From Mycobacterium colombiense (GTDB lineage Bacteria > Actinomycetota > Actinomycetes > Mycobacteriales > Mycobacteriaceae): 33,732 nucleotides of DNA. The stretch covers positions 1 to 33,732 of the forward strand of contig NZ_LZSX01000041.1 of the NCBI RefSeq assembly GCF_001665835.1, given 5' to 3'. The notes under the pieces were generated by a model. The model saw only the letters and a list, made by a program, of their open reading frames with translations. It did no database searches and was not told where the DNA came from. A program made the position numbers and the translations under genes. Below are positions 23,264-32,730 of this stretch, piece after piece (positions within the stretch are counted from its first letter, which is position 1; each line of letters starts with the position of its first letter).

Positions 23264-24625
23264 CTAGACGTGAACAGCTGCGGCGGCGACCGCGAGTTGG
23301 GCGAGGGCCAGTTTGCGGATGTCGGAGTGGGCGCCGGCGAAGAGCCCGCCCGTCACGTCGTTGATGACGTTGGCGGCATTCACCCGATGGAAGGTCCCGG
23401 CCGCGAGCTGATAGTCCAAGCCGCCTTCCTCGGGCATGATCAGATCGACATAGGGGTTCACGGCTTGGTAGCCGTCGGAGCCCATGCCCCCCCAGCGGCC
23501 CGCTGTCTCGGCTTGCGTGTCTTGTCCGGATAGGAACGAGGCTTTTGGATACCAGCGGCACACGGCCCAGTCATAGACACTGAAGGTGGCCACCAAGGGG
23601 CCGTGGACCCGATCGGCGAACTCGTGCAGTGCGCCCGATTTACCGAATGGGTTGTCCTTTGCGTGGGCGAATGACCAGTGGGAGAACGCGCCTTGGACTA
23701 GGAGTAGTGACGCGATGGGGCTCGCGTCTGAGCTGTCAATGCCGGCCAGAGCGAAGGAGACCAGGCGGGCACCAAAGCTGTGGCCGATCAGGTGGACCCG
23801 GACACCAGATGAATTTTGGTGCAGTTGGTCAAGCAGCGGTCCTAGCCCGCTCCGACCGATTTCGCCGGCCCGCGCTTTCATGACTGTGTACGAGAAGATT
23901 CGCACGACGTCCTTGGCGCCGTTGATGGCCGTGGCGAACCAGTCCCCGAGTCCTTGGGTCGCCGAGCCCGGCGGCGCGCTGCCGAAGATTTCGGCCACTG
24001 CCTGGTAGTCGCGCTTGGGGTCGGTGGTCCGCAGCAACGCAGTTTCACCCTGGTCCTCGACCTCGCCGTCGGGTTCGGGCGGCAGCAGCGACTGCAGTAG
24101 CCCGTTGAGCTCCTGTAGTCGTGACTCCTTGGCGGTGTCGGACTCGCCCGTGCCGACCACTGCCACACCCTCGTCGATCAGCCGGCCGATCTTCGTCACC
24201 GTTTCCTGCTGTGCGTTCTCGAAGCCTGGGAGCAGCGACCTGGCGATCTGCGCTCCGGACAGCACCGCTGCACCGGAACTGGCATCCTCGATTGCGCCGT
24301 TCCCGGCCTGGGTTGATCCAGCCTGCTGGGCGGGTGTCGCCGGTGTGTCCGGGAACCACAGTGAGGGCCAGTAGATGCCTGCGAACCCCAACTTGCCCAT
24401 GCCGTCGACGCCGTTGGCTGCTTGTTGGATCAGTGGGAACATCGCGTTGTAGAGTTCTCGGGCGCTGGTCTCCGACGTGCCCCAACCGTGGCTGAAGATG
24501 AACAGGTCGGTGATGCCCTTATCAGCGAGTTCGCCAAGGAATGTGGCGCAGTCGGGTGTCGTGAGCTTGCCCTTTTCGTTGAACACGAGGTCCCACACCG
24601 GCTCTCCTGTTGCTAGTTGGTCCAT
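23264..24625 (-). CDS. Alpha/beta hydrolase-like protein paired with a subtilase
   Basis: A 453-residue soluble protein. An early LFIFSHGWGTSETSA block gives the His-Gly of the oxyanion region (46-47). The nucleophile elbow is VHLIGHSFGARLVS with S283 in GHSFG. A long insertion (about 90-240) separates these. There is no signal peptide or membrane helix, so it is probably cytoplasmic. The fold matches lipase/esterase-type alpha/beta hydrolases; the substrate is unknown. GAAGGGAG precedes the ATG at 24625. The gene starts 17 bases after the subtilase stop on the same strand, so the two are co-transcribed and may work together. A lipase-like enzyme beside an intracellular protease could be an effector released by cleavage, but that is inference. 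Confidence 0.75.
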   Translation of the reverse strand: MDQLATGEPVWDLVFNEKGKLTTPDCATFLGELADKGITDLFIFSHGWGTSETSARELYNAMFPLIQQAANGVDGMGKLGFAGIYWPSLWFPDTPATPAQQAGSTQAGNGAIEDASSGAAVLSGAQIARSLLPGFENAQQETVTKIGRLIDEGVAVVGTGESDTAKESRLQELNGLLQSLLPPEPDGEVEDQGETALLRTTDPKRDYQAVAEIFGSAPPGSATQGLGDWFATAINGAKDVVRIFSYTVMKARAGEIGRSGLGPLLDQLHQNSSGVRVHLIGHSFGARLVSFALAGIDSSDASPIASLLLVQGAFSHWSFAHAKDNPFGKSGALHEFADRVHGPLVATFSVYDWAVCRWYPKASFLSGQDTQAETAGRWGGMGSDGYQAVNPYVDLIMPEEGGLDYQLAAGTFHRVNAANVINDVTGGLFAGAHSDIRKLALAQLAVAAAAVHV

Positions 24626-24642
24626 GCTGGCGGCTCCCTTCG

Positions 24643-26253
24643 TTAGACGTTGGCCAGCATCCGCATCGCATCAACCAGGCCGGCACCCTGCGCGTACCGT
24701 TCCCGGCCGAGGTCGGTTGCGCTTTCGGTGAGCAGGTGCTTGACGTGGCGCGGCCGGCCGATAAATTCCGGGCGGACAGACAGAAACGCAGCGATGACGC
24801 CGGAGACGTGGGCGGCCGCCATCGATGTACCCGACTGTTCGGCGTAGGTCAGGAGGTCGTCGGTGCCGCCCGCGGGTGACGTCGGCTGGTTTAGTCCCGC
24901 GTTGGCGCGGACCAGACCGGTCGCCGCTGAGGCGATCCACTCACCTGGGGCCACGACGTCGGGTTTGATCCTCCCGTCTAGGGTCGGGCCTTTGCCCGAG
25001 GTCCAGGTGACGCCGAAGGCGTGCGGTGCATCGCGGTGGGTCGATCCCACGGCGATGCAGTCTTCGGCGTGTGCAGGCTCGGTAATTGAACCCATGACGG
25101 CTGAGGTGTTGGCGGAGTCAGCGGTGGTGGTGCGTGCCCCGAAGTTGCCTGCGGAGACGACCACTACCACCCCGGTAGCGACGAGCTGGTTGACGGCCTG
25201 GCAGAGCGGGGACTGGCCGGCCGCGTACTGCTCGGGGTGCCACTCACAGCCCAGGCTCATGTTGACCCCGTGCACGCGCAGAACCGCGGGGTCCAGGTTG
25301 ACCTCGGTGCGCAGATAGGTGAGGGCTCGGATGACCGCGCTGCATGACGTTACCCAGGTGTTCTGGGGGGTGCGGCGCATGACTTTAAGGCTCACTAGTT
25401 CACACCCAGGGGCCATCCCGGACATCGTGCCGACCCGGGATCGTGTCACGAATCCGCCGTCTTGCGGATCCTTGGATAGCGCGACCCGCGGGTGGCTGTC
25501 CGCCGGGTTGCAGCCCGAGATGATGCCTGCGACGTGGGTGCCGTGTCCGTTCTCGTCGACGAGTGCCTGGCTCGGCGTGCTCGTCCCCGTCGACTCGCCG
25601 GGTCCCGGGGGAACGCCGGGCGGGAGTACGAGGTAGCTGAAGTCTCGGTGCAGGTTGCTGGTCAGCCCGTAGGGCAGCGCCTCGCCGCGACCTTCTTTGT
25701 AAAGTTCCAGTTCACGAAAATGGGGGTGACACGCGTCGATCCCGCTGTCGATCACCGCCCACACGATTTTGCGTCCACGCGCGTCATATGCGCGCCAGGC
25801 CGCGTCCGCCTTGACGGTCGGCGCGGAACGATCGATCTGGGGGTCCAGTGTGTAGTCCGGCCAGGCCCTGAAGATTACTGGTGGCCCGCCGGTCTCGACG
25901 ACGTTCCGCTGATCGCGCGCTATCAGCTCGCGAAGATCCGCGCGGGAGAGCACGCATTGATACAGCTTCGCCGAGATGTAGGTGAGGCCAGGGGGAAGGG
26001 GTGGATCGACAAGGACCGGCACGGGGTCTTCCCAGTGGGTGCCGGCGCGCGCAGCGAAATCCGCCCAGAGTCGTGCGAGGGCTTCGCGCACAGCGCGCAA
26101 TCCGCCGGGGTAGGTCACATTGATCTCGAGCAGGATGGGGACCTTCTCCTCGGGCTCGATTCGGCGGCCGTGCTTGTCCTCGCCTCGGCCGTCCGGGGGA
26201 AGTTTGAGGCTGTCGACGATCGGCGACCGGAAGCGTGCCTCAGATTCGTCCAT
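24643..26253 (-). CDS. Cytoplasmic S8 family serine protease (subtilase)
   Basis: A 536-residue subtilisin-type protease with the full catalytic set: D169 in VIDSGID, H237 in NGHGTHVAG, oxyanion N370 in SAGN, and S477 in SGTSMAAAHVSG. Residues 1 to about 150 form an N-terminal domain I do not recognise; it has no signal peptide, unlike mycosins, which also carry a C-terminal membrane anchor. So this is not a type VII secretion protease. AGGAG lies just upstream of the ATG at 26253; in-frame upstream codons would include a further ATG but no better site. It heads a two-gene unit with the alpha/beta hydrolase. The N-terminal domain could regulate the protease or recognise a trigger. Island context suggests accessory function. 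Confidence 0.85.
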   Translation of the reverse strand: MDESEARFRSPIVDSLKLPPDGRGEDKHGRRIEPEEKVPILLEINVTYPGGLRAVREALARLWADFAARAGTHWEDPVPVLVDPPLPPGLTYISAKLYQCVLSRADLRELIARDQRNVVETGGPPVIFRAWPDYTLDPQIDRSAPTVKADAAWRAYDARGRKIVWAVIDSGIDACHPHFRELELYKEGRGEALPYGLTSNLHRDFSYLVLPPGVPPGPGESTGTSTPSQALVDENGHGTHVAGIISGCNPADSHPRVALSKDPQDGGFVTRSRVGTMSGMAPGCELVSLKVMRRTPQNTWVTSCSAVIRALTYLRTEVNLDPAVLRVHGVNMSLGCEWHPEQYAAGQSPLCQAVNQLVATGVVVVVSAGNFGARTTTADSANTSAVMGSITEPAHAEDCIAVGSTHRDAPHAFGVTWTSGKGPTLDGRIKPDVVAPGEWIASAATGLVRANAGLNQPTSPAGGTDDLLTYAEQSGTSMAAAHVSGVIAAFLSVRPEFIGRPRHVKHLLTESATDLGRERYAQGAGLVDAMRMLANV

Positions 26254-26466
26254 TGCGCCTGTTCTCCTCATCGTCATCGCAGACGGGAAGTGACATGAAA
26301 TCGTTGAGTTTTGCGACCTGCGCTAGCTATTTCTACTTCTTGGTAACCTCGGGAGCAAGATTCTGTAGCGCGACTAGGGTGACTCACGGTGGTCGAGTTC
26401 GGCACAGGCTGATCAGCCGCCCCCCACGCCGGGCTACGAACCGACCGCCGAGCAGCTGACGAAGAT

Positions 26467-27462
26467 TTGTGGGATTGTGAAATCCTTTACGCAATTGCCT
26501 CGTCTGTTGCGCTTCGTTCTGCTATTGTTGCGCTGGTATTTACTGAGCCTATCGTGTCGTTTGGCGGTGTGGTGGATGCATTTGATTTCGTGAATGACCC
26601 AATTACTGCTGCACAGGCGGAAATCGTCAGAGAACTACTTGGTGACCAATGGTCTGAAAAGGCTCGTGACGGCTTCTTAGTAATTTCAGGTCGATTCGTT
26701 GATTCGTTTGGCAATTATGAGCGAACTGAGGAACTCGCTGCTGTCTTCTGCACCGAATCAGCGGTGGGAAGAGTCGCCCTGCGCCGAAGTTTGGAAAAGC
26801 TGCTCGATTTCGTCGGAAGCTTACAAAAGTTCGAACAGGATTACCCCGTCCTCATCAACGATCCGCAGCTGGGTTCGTTGCCGGCCTTTCCGCAGTTGCC
26901 AGTCCTCGACATTGACAAAATAACGCCGACCCTGTACCGAGCAATGGACTCGAAGGCTGTCGTTTACCCGACGAAAGAGCCCATACGAGAGTTCATTTCG
27001 CGTGAGGGCAGGCTCCCTCCCGCGCCTTCCCTGACGGGACTGATCCTGAGGGCCAAGCCCAAGATCCATTGGTGCTCCTATGAACGGTATGACAGCCCGT
27101 CGGCTACGGCCTCCGCGCTTCAGATTCTGCAGGAGTATGGCAACGACTGCACTCTTCGAGCCACCCTGCCGACAAAAGGCCTCGATGATTCTGTTTTTGT
27201 CGCATTTAATGGCGACACTGAGTATACCGACCAAGCGTCTAACAGAAATTTGTTTCGCCGGTTACGGTGGTGCCGCAAGTATAAGAAAATATATAAATTC
27301 GTTGGATACTTTGTCGAACTGAAGACCCAAGATCACCCCGAGCTTCCCGGAGGGGGATTACAGGTGGGCGTGGTGGGCAGTCCCAAGGTATTCAAGCTAG
27401 AAGAATGGAACAGTGCAGAAAGCTGCTGGTCTATTATCTGGAACGAGCCAGCTTCGATTTGA
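26467..27462 (+). CDS. Orphan hypothetical protein, AT-richer than the core
   Basis: An open frame of 331 codons that I cannot assign to a family. Seen in it: a hydrophobic start, a moderately acidic middle (FGNYERTEELAAVF), LINDPQLGSLPAFPQLP, and a basic block (RNLFRRLRWCRKYKKIYKF) followed by VGYFVELKTQD. There is no repeat or clear catalytic motif. The frame opens with TTG at 26467; a GTG about 90 bases later (VSFGGVVDAF) is an equally possible start, and neither has a strong ribosome-binding site. Base composition is visibly lower in GC than the left half of the window, suggesting transfer. It diverges from the subtilase gene across about 210 bases. Confidence 0.55.
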   Translation: MWDCEILYAIASSVALRSAIVALVFTEPIVSFGGVVDAFDFVNDPITAAQAEIVRELLGDQWSEKARDGFLVISGRFVDSFGNYERTEELAAVFCTESAVGRVALRRSLEKLLDFVGSLQKFEQDYPVLINDPQLGSLPAFPQLPVLDIDKITPTLYRAMDSKAVVYPTKEPIREFISREGRLPPAPSLTGLILRAKPKIHWCSYERYDSPSATASALQILQEYGNDCTLRATLPTKGLDDSVFVAFNGDTEYTDQASNRNLFRRLRWCRKYKKIYKFVGYFVELKTQDHPELPGGGLQVGVVGSPKVFKLEEWNSAESCWSIIWNEPASI

Positions 27463-28018
27463 TGTTTTGCTGGTGCGCCGCCCGCGCAATGCGTTTGGAT
27501 GGCGCTCGCCCACACACGATCGAGGGGCAGAAACGTCGGCAAAGATTCCACGTAGGGCTCGGCTGGATTGAGGACGATCCCACTGTCGCGTCGTTCGCGC
27601 ACCAGTCATTTCGGGACTCAACGAGAACATGCCGAAGATCTACGGTAGCGGCTGTCGGGAGCAGTTCATCCGAACGATGTATCTACGCCGACTGTGGTCG
27701 ACCTTCGGGATGAATCTACGATCGGTTGCCGCTTGGAGGCGCAGCCTGCCGTGAACACGCCACCCTTGCCGCCGCGACCCACCGCTCCAGCGACCAACGT
27801 TATGAAGCTGAACCCGGCTGTAGGCGAGTAGCTGCAGTACCGGGTGGGGGCCCGGGGTACGTGCGAACTGTTCGACCATTACAGCCCCAAGACGGGGTCA
27901 TCTACGGCGATTAACACGCCGACGCCAGGATGACACCCGAAAACAGCACGGGTGCGGTCTATGCCATAGCGTAAGTAGGAGCAAGACTGTTTTGAACATG
28001 AGAGCTGGCTGAGTCGGA
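27463..28018. other. Intergenic stretch without recognisable gene
   Basis: About 550 bases between the orphan gene and the large three-domain gene. Several short frames are open on both strands, but none has a convincing start, codon pattern or family motif. It may hold decayed coding sequence, as expected in an island. Confidence 0.45.
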
Positions 28019-30376
28019 CTAGCCTTTTACTGTCCGGCGAGCGATAGTTGCCCACTCGGCGTCCGGAGCAAACGAGAGTTCGCGCCATTCGATCCGCAGA
28101 AATTCGGTAGCCGGCTGTCGAAGTTGGCGGAGCAATTCAATTATCGCGTAGTGATTTGATTGCGAATGATACAGCTCCTCCTTTGAGACGCCAGTACTGC
28201 CGCATCCAGAAATAAACAGCGGCCGTGGCGCATCACTTTCGTCGAAGCGATCTAAAATGAGCGATTCTCTGAATTGCGGCATATGTTTGTGCCCGTGCAT
28301 AACCAACGAGACACCAAATTTCTCGAGGCGCTTTTCGACCAGACCGGCGTCACGAACGGTTGACATGTCAAGGAATACGTCACCAGCACTTCGCGCCGCT
28401 AATGGCTCCGGATAAGGCAGCAGATGGTGATGCATTACAGCGAATAGTAGTCCGGTTGACCCTTTCAAAAGGGATGTAACGTGTTCGAGCTGAGCCCGTC
28501 CGACGAATCCGTAGTGGTGCTGATCATCCTCAAAAACACAGCTATTAAGACCCACAAATGTGACATCGCGATGCTTTGCGAAGTAGATTATCTCGTTGGC
28601 TTTTGGTCTTACCCCGTTTATTTGAAAATTCCATTTGATCAGCGGAAATCTGTTACGGAATAGCTCTTCACCGTAAAACTCCCGCGCAAAGGCCAAATAA
28701 TCATCAAAGCGATGAGTCGGGTCTTGCTTGGCGGCAGCCCAATTAACGTCATGATTACCGGGTACCATCACTACTTGATCCGGCCGGATTCCGAGAGTGC
28801 TACATGTTTCAGAAAGAAAAGCGCCGAAAAGCTTGAACTCATTTTGTGTTGCCGTGTAGGTCAGATCACCTGAGATCACGACAACTATGTCGTCGGAGGA
28901 GCAGCTGCCACGTTCCATGGCTCGATTCATCTCGTCTATCATCTCTAGGCTCAGCCGTCGCGAGTTCTCACTGTCTTCAAACCTATGCATCTCTACAGGT
29001 TTCGACCCTTTGCCCGGCTTAGAGCCGAAGTGTATGTCTGACAAGTGAAATATCAGCTTCGGCCCGCCAACGGCGTTAGCAAATCGAAGGTTAGCACCGC
29101 TCAGTCTCGGTGATTCAATGTTTAATAGCGCCCGAGAGCTGCCAGCTGCGTCGAAAAGTACTTTGCTTAATCGATCGGCAATTTCTGAATTTATGCCAGC
29201 GGCGCCGAGTAGAAGTACTTGGTCAGCCGTTGACTCAAGTTCGACCGGCCCCGCCCCACTATCGATTGCACGCCTGGCATGTTCATAAGCAGAGCTTTCG
29301 TATCCCAACGCGAACGAGGCCTCAGCAAGAACGAGCTCGGCCCAAAAATCCCCGACAAGAGAGGGGTCGCTCGGTAGTAATTCGTATAGCTCTTTATAGA
29401 GGGCTAGCCCGGCGTCGCGATTATCGGTTGCATTAGCGATCAGCAGGGTGCCTGCATAAGCAACGCGCAGGTACAAGCTAGCAGGAGACGAGACAAGTCC
29501 GCGTTGATAACAACTCAGAGCTTCCACATACTTTCGCTCTCTTTTATAGATGCCGCCTAACATGCCAAGCGCCTCGGGATCGTTCGGATTCAGCGTCAAA
29601 GCACGATTGAGTTCGTCTATTGCTGCGCCATGATCGCCAAGCTTTCGGAGATAGAATCCGCGCTGACGGTGAACCTCATAGTCGTCTTCAGCCCGCGGAT
29701 AGCCGGCTTGAAGTGCATCCGCTGCCGACGCGAAGTCGCCGACATCGGCAAGCTTAGATGAAAGTTTTAAGAGCCCAGATGTGGGTGGAGATGGGAAGTT
29801 TTTTGCCCAATGCCATACCGCCACAAGTTGTTCTACACTGCTTGCTCGTTCGATCTTGTGATTGAATTCCTGTTCAAATGTCGCTTGATCGGTGGTGGGG
29901 TTGAGGGACAGACCCATCGACTCGAGTGTCTTACGTAGACGACTAATTGGTTCCGGCTGTTCAGCCGAAAGTGCGCTAGTCAGCAACATTCGAAATCGCT
30001 CATCATTATGATATTGTCGCTCGTAGAAGAGTACACGCTGAGCCGCAATATCGAAAGGTAGGACGGTTCCTCTTATGGCCACCAGTATCGTCCGACCTGG
30101 GGATATCGCTTGGCGAACCCCTAGCTCGTAGTAAACATTTCCATTGGGGCTGCTAACGTCCGCTACGACGACATCAGAGTTCATTAAATATTTGAACGCT
30201 TGGTCAGTGATATCACCGGTCTCAACAACTTCGTCAACTCGTAACGCAGCGTAGCCTGCGTCAATCGCCAAAGGACGGAGTAGTTCATAATAAAAGCTAT
30301 CGAAGTTGTGCAGTTCGCCGTTTTCCAGTGCTCGGACGCCGAACGGCATGATGACAAACAGGGACTTCGGTGTCAT
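28019..30376 (-). CDS. NDT/TIR-like + TPR + calcineurin-like phosphoesterase fusion
   Basis: A 785-residue soluble three-part protein. Residues 1 to about 125 (SLFVIMPFG, GDITDQAFKYLMNSDVVVADVS, NVYYELG with E84) match the nucleoside-deoxyribosyltransferase/TIR-like fold, whose members act on nucleotides or NAD in conflict systems. Residues about 230-410 are TPR-like helices (HRQRGFYLRKLGDHGAAIDELNRAL and following). Residues about 438-700 are a calcineurin-like metallophosphoesterase with all metal motifs: D447-I-H449, GD 503-504, GNHD 540-543, HH near 649-651 and GHKH 695-698. ATG at 30376 lacks a strong ribosome-binding site. Base composition is lower in GC than the core genes. Each domain occurs in described bacterial conflict proteins; a sensor (TPR) between two nucleotide-active domains is my inference. 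Confidence 0.82.
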   Translation of the reverse strand: MTPKSLFVIMPFGVRALENGELHNFDSFYYELLRPLAIDAGYAALRVDEVVETGDITDQAFKYLMNSDVVVADVSSPNGNVYYELGVRQAISPGRTILVAIRGTVLPFDIAAQRVLFYERQYHNDERFRMLLTSALSAEQPEPISRLRKTLESMGLSLNPTTDQATFEQEFNHKIERASSVEQLVAVWHWAKNFPSPPTSGLLKLSSKLADVGDFASAADALQAGYPRAEDDYEVHRQRGFYLRKLGDHGAAIDELNRALTLNPNDPEALGMLGGIYKRERKYVEALSCYQRGLVSSPASLYLRVAYAGTLLIANATDNRDAGLALYKELYELLPSDPSLVGDFWAELVLAEASFALGYESSAYEHARRAIDSGAGPVELESTADQVLLLGAAGINSEIADRLSKVLFDAAGSSRALLNIESPRLSGANLRFANAVGGPKLIFHLSDIHFGSKPGKGSKPVEMHRFEDSENSRRLSLEMIDEMNRAMERGSCSSDDIVVVISGDLTYTATQNEFKLFGAFLSETCSTLGIRPDQVVMVPGNHDVNWAAAKQDPTHRFDDYLAFAREFYGEELFRNRFPLIKWNFQINGVRPKANEIIYFAKHRDVTFVGLNSCVFEDDQHHYGFVGRAQLEHVTSLLKGSTGLLFAVMHHHLLPYPEPLAARSAGDVFLDMSTVRDAGLVEKRLEKFGVSLVMHGHKHMPQFRESLILDRFDESDAPRPLFISGCGSTGVSKEELYHSQSNHYAIIELLRQLRQPATEFLRIEWRELSFAPDAEWATIARRTVKG

Positions 30377-30588
30377 TGGTCAAGCGTAGACCTCTGGGTC
30401 TGTGTAGGCCGACACATTTTTGGAAAACGTGGCTCAACAACCTTACCCCCGGAACGGTCGCGTGGGTGGTCGCGGCTTAGGGATTTCAACCCACGCCCTC
30501 CCGCGCTTGGTTGATCTGTCGGCCCGATGGCAGCGCTAGACGCTATCGACGTAAGGTTGTTGCCGGAGAACGTAATTCGTATGCGAAA

Positions 30589-31923
30589 CTATTCGTAGGG
30601 GTCATCGTCGGAGTCTTCGACCTCGTCTGGATCCTTCGTCTCACCGCTTTCGATCTCGCCGCACAGCCTCAATGCATGGTCCTGCAGCGTCTTGGACCTC
30701 GCGGTAAGGAAGCGCTCGTAATCGTTGCTGAGCGCTGCATCAAGGGCTTCTTCCGAAACAAGACAAGATTCGAGGCGCGACAGGAGCTCCTCGCGGCCGT
30801 CGGTCGCGATGATCTTGCTGAGATAGTCCTTCGGCGAAGAGTCCTTGATCGCTATGTTGCTTACAGATGTGAGCAACACGATGTTGGCAACCAGATTCGG
30901 TTGTGCCCCTGGAATTTCTCGTGCAAGGTATGCCTGCGGGAAGAAGTGGTGGAATTCCTTATCATTGGCCCAAGCGAGGGACTTGCCTGGGTCGATGCGT
31001 TGCCCGTTCAGAATGTCTCGCGGATCAGTCTGCGAGAGCATCAGGGCCACCATCTTTGCGGCCGCTGAGTTTGATCGGAAAAGTTTTACGCGCCATAGCT
31101 TTTCGTTAGAAGTCGTCGTGCTGATGTCGATCTTTGCATGATGGCCGCTTGCCCAGTCCGCGATTGCCGTCAAGTCTCTGGCCATCTGACCGGTGTTCCA
31201 ACCGCCAAAGTATCCGGCCAATGTGGTGCGCCAGAACCACTTTCGGATCTCAGCTAGTTGAGCTCCGTCAGGGGCCGGTGCTCTGCGATAGATCTCGCAG
31301 AGCACTGCAAACTGATTCGCGTAGGGGAGCGCCTCGTAGCGTGGCACCCCGACTTCAGTGGCTAGGAAGTCGCATGCTCGTTTGGACGATTCCAGTGTTG
31401 CCGCAACGGCCTGCTGCAACTTCTCTTCGGTATGTTTCCGAAGATCGTCGATGCTCTCGACGGTGAAGTTGCCGCCGGCAGCCGAGCTGAGGGCACGAAG
31501 AAACACCTTCTCATCAAGGCCTGAGAATTGCTTCGGCTCGATTGCGACGCGGATGTCGTCGACGGCGCGGCCGAGATCGAAATCAGTACTCCATGTGGCG
31601 GCGCGCATGAGGTCGAAAATCGTGAGCCGCGTGCCAGTAGAGTTGATCCGCTCAAACACGGGTGCAACGTCTTTCAGCGACATGTCCCCGAGAGTTACCA
31701 GTGGGACACGGTAATTTGTGAAGCGATTGAATAGAACGTCGGCCGTGGCCTTCTGTTCTTCATCTTCAATTGGGAAAACGCGCTTATAGAACTCCGACGG
31801 ATCGGCCAGACGCCCCAGCGGGATCACAAAGGTGTTTGCGGGCCAATTGATTAGTGTGGCAACGGAATTGGATATATCACCGCCAGGCCACGGTGCTTGG
31901 CGGGTTCGAGTCCGACGCGTCAC
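30589..31923 (-). pseudogene. DUF262/DUF1524 (GmrSD-like) gene, N-terminus lost
   Basis: About 444 codons of a GmrSD-type protein; the family restricts modified phage DNA. What remains is the end of DUF262 (VFERINSTGTRLTIFDLM) and the C-terminal DUF1524 HNH nuclease (EFHHFFPQAYLA, with NLVANIVLLTSVSNIAIKDSSPKDYL). The tail is acidic. Missing is the N-terminal DUF262 core with its QR/DFVW-type nucleotide motifs. Family similarity begins close to the 5' end (INWPANTFVIPLGRL), and the codons before it (RRTRTRQAPWPGG) look like foreign sequence, so a rearrangement near 31870-31925 cut off the start. A start codon exists at 31923, but a functional enzyme is unlikely without the NTP-binding part. 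The HNH residues are intact. Confidence 0.75.
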
Positions 31924-31992
31924 ATGCAGAGGCGAGCGGCTTATCGCCGCGGGCGGGGCTGCTGTGCCGGACCTCGTCGCATTCCGGCTGCG

Positions 31993-32559
31993 CTAGCCAG
32001 CCGGACAGATGCCGCGCTCGAAGGTCCGGGTGATCAGTGGTGCGACGGTGTGTCGCGGCAGTGCGCCGGCCATGGCTTGCTCACAGCCTTGCAGGATCAA
32101 TCCGTAGAGCGCGTGCCGGATCCATATTGGGCTGAGGTCCGGGTCGAACACGCCCTCGTGTTGTCCGCGTGTGATCAGGTTGAGCACCAACTCATACGTC
32201 GGGGCCTGGGCCGGTCGGATATCGCGCAGCACCGCCGGGTCACCGAAGAGGAAGACCAGTCGTTCACCGATGGAGACGGCTGCGGTAATGAATCGCCGCA
32301 TCGCCTCGAGAGCTGGTCCGTCGTCGGTGGCCGCCTCGTCCGCCGCTTCAGTGACCACGCGAATCGCATCCAGGGTCGCTTCGTAGATCAGCGTCTCGCG
32401 GTCGGCGAAGTAGCGATGCAGCGTGGTGCGGCCCACCCCGGCCACCGTAGCGATCTCCGGCATGGTGGCCGTCCGGTTCGCGGCCAGCGCAGAAGCCGTA
32501 GCAGCCAGGATCGCGGCTCTGGTGCGCGTTTGCACACCCGAGAGCTGCTTTGTCGACAC
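31993..32559 (-). CDS. TetR family transcriptional regulator
   Basis: A 188-residue one-domain regulator. The N-terminal helix-turn-helix is TMPEIATVAGVGRTTLHRYFADRETLI, clearly TetR. The C-terminal ligand domain (MRRFITAAVSIGERLVFLFGD and following) is unspecific, so the inducer cannot be guessed. It starts with GTG at 32559, which follows a short leader. It lies downstream of the flavoprotein gene on the same strand with about 170 bases between, and that gap holds repeats that could be its operator (32579-32613). It may control itself and the flavoprotein. GC is high again, unlike the island genes to its left. Confidence 0.85.
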   Translation of the reverse strand: MSTKQLSGVQTRTRAAILAATASALAANRTATMPEIATVAGVGRTTLHRYFADRETLIYEATLDAIRVVTEAADEAATDDGPALEAMRRFITAAVSIGERLVFLFGDPAVLRDIRPAQAPTYELVLNLITRGQHEGVFDPDLSPIWIRHALYGLILQGCEQAMAGALPRHTVAPLITRTFERGICPAG

Positions 32560-32578
32560 GACGTGATCCTAGTCTGTC

Positions 32579-32613
32579 CGGAATAGAACGTTAAAATTCC
32601 GTAGTAGAACGGT
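32579..32613. promoter_or_regulatory. Candidate TetR operator region
   Basis: CGGAAT at 32579-32584 pairs with ATTCCG at 32596-32601, and TAGAACG occurs twice in direct repeat (32584, 32604), 20 bases apart. This AT-richer stretch lies 20 bases upstream of the TetR start codon and probably contains its promoter. Confidence 0.4.
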
Positions 32614-32730
32614 TATGTTCGTTTGGGGCGGATCTCAACCAGGTTGGTACTAGCGGGGTTGATCCGCATGACGGCGTCCTCGACACCGAGGGCCGGAGCT
32701 GTTCAACCATGGCTGCCGTAAAGGCTCGGG

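Noticed and set aside
24643..26253. Type VII secretion mycosin.
   Set aside because: There is no signal peptide, no C-terminal membrane helix, and no ESX genes nearby.
30470..30520. GGGATTTCAACCC with flanking inverted CGTGGGT/ACCCACG, resembling the end of a tRNA.
   Set aside because: No acceptor stem or anticodon arm can be built around it on either strand.
31885..31925. A T-arm-like stretch (GCGGGTTCGAGTCC) just before the truncated DUF262 gene, possibly a tRNA or att remnant.
   Set aside because: The T-stem does not pair properly, no anticodon arm precedes it, and it differs from the tRNA-Gly repeat. Probably chance.
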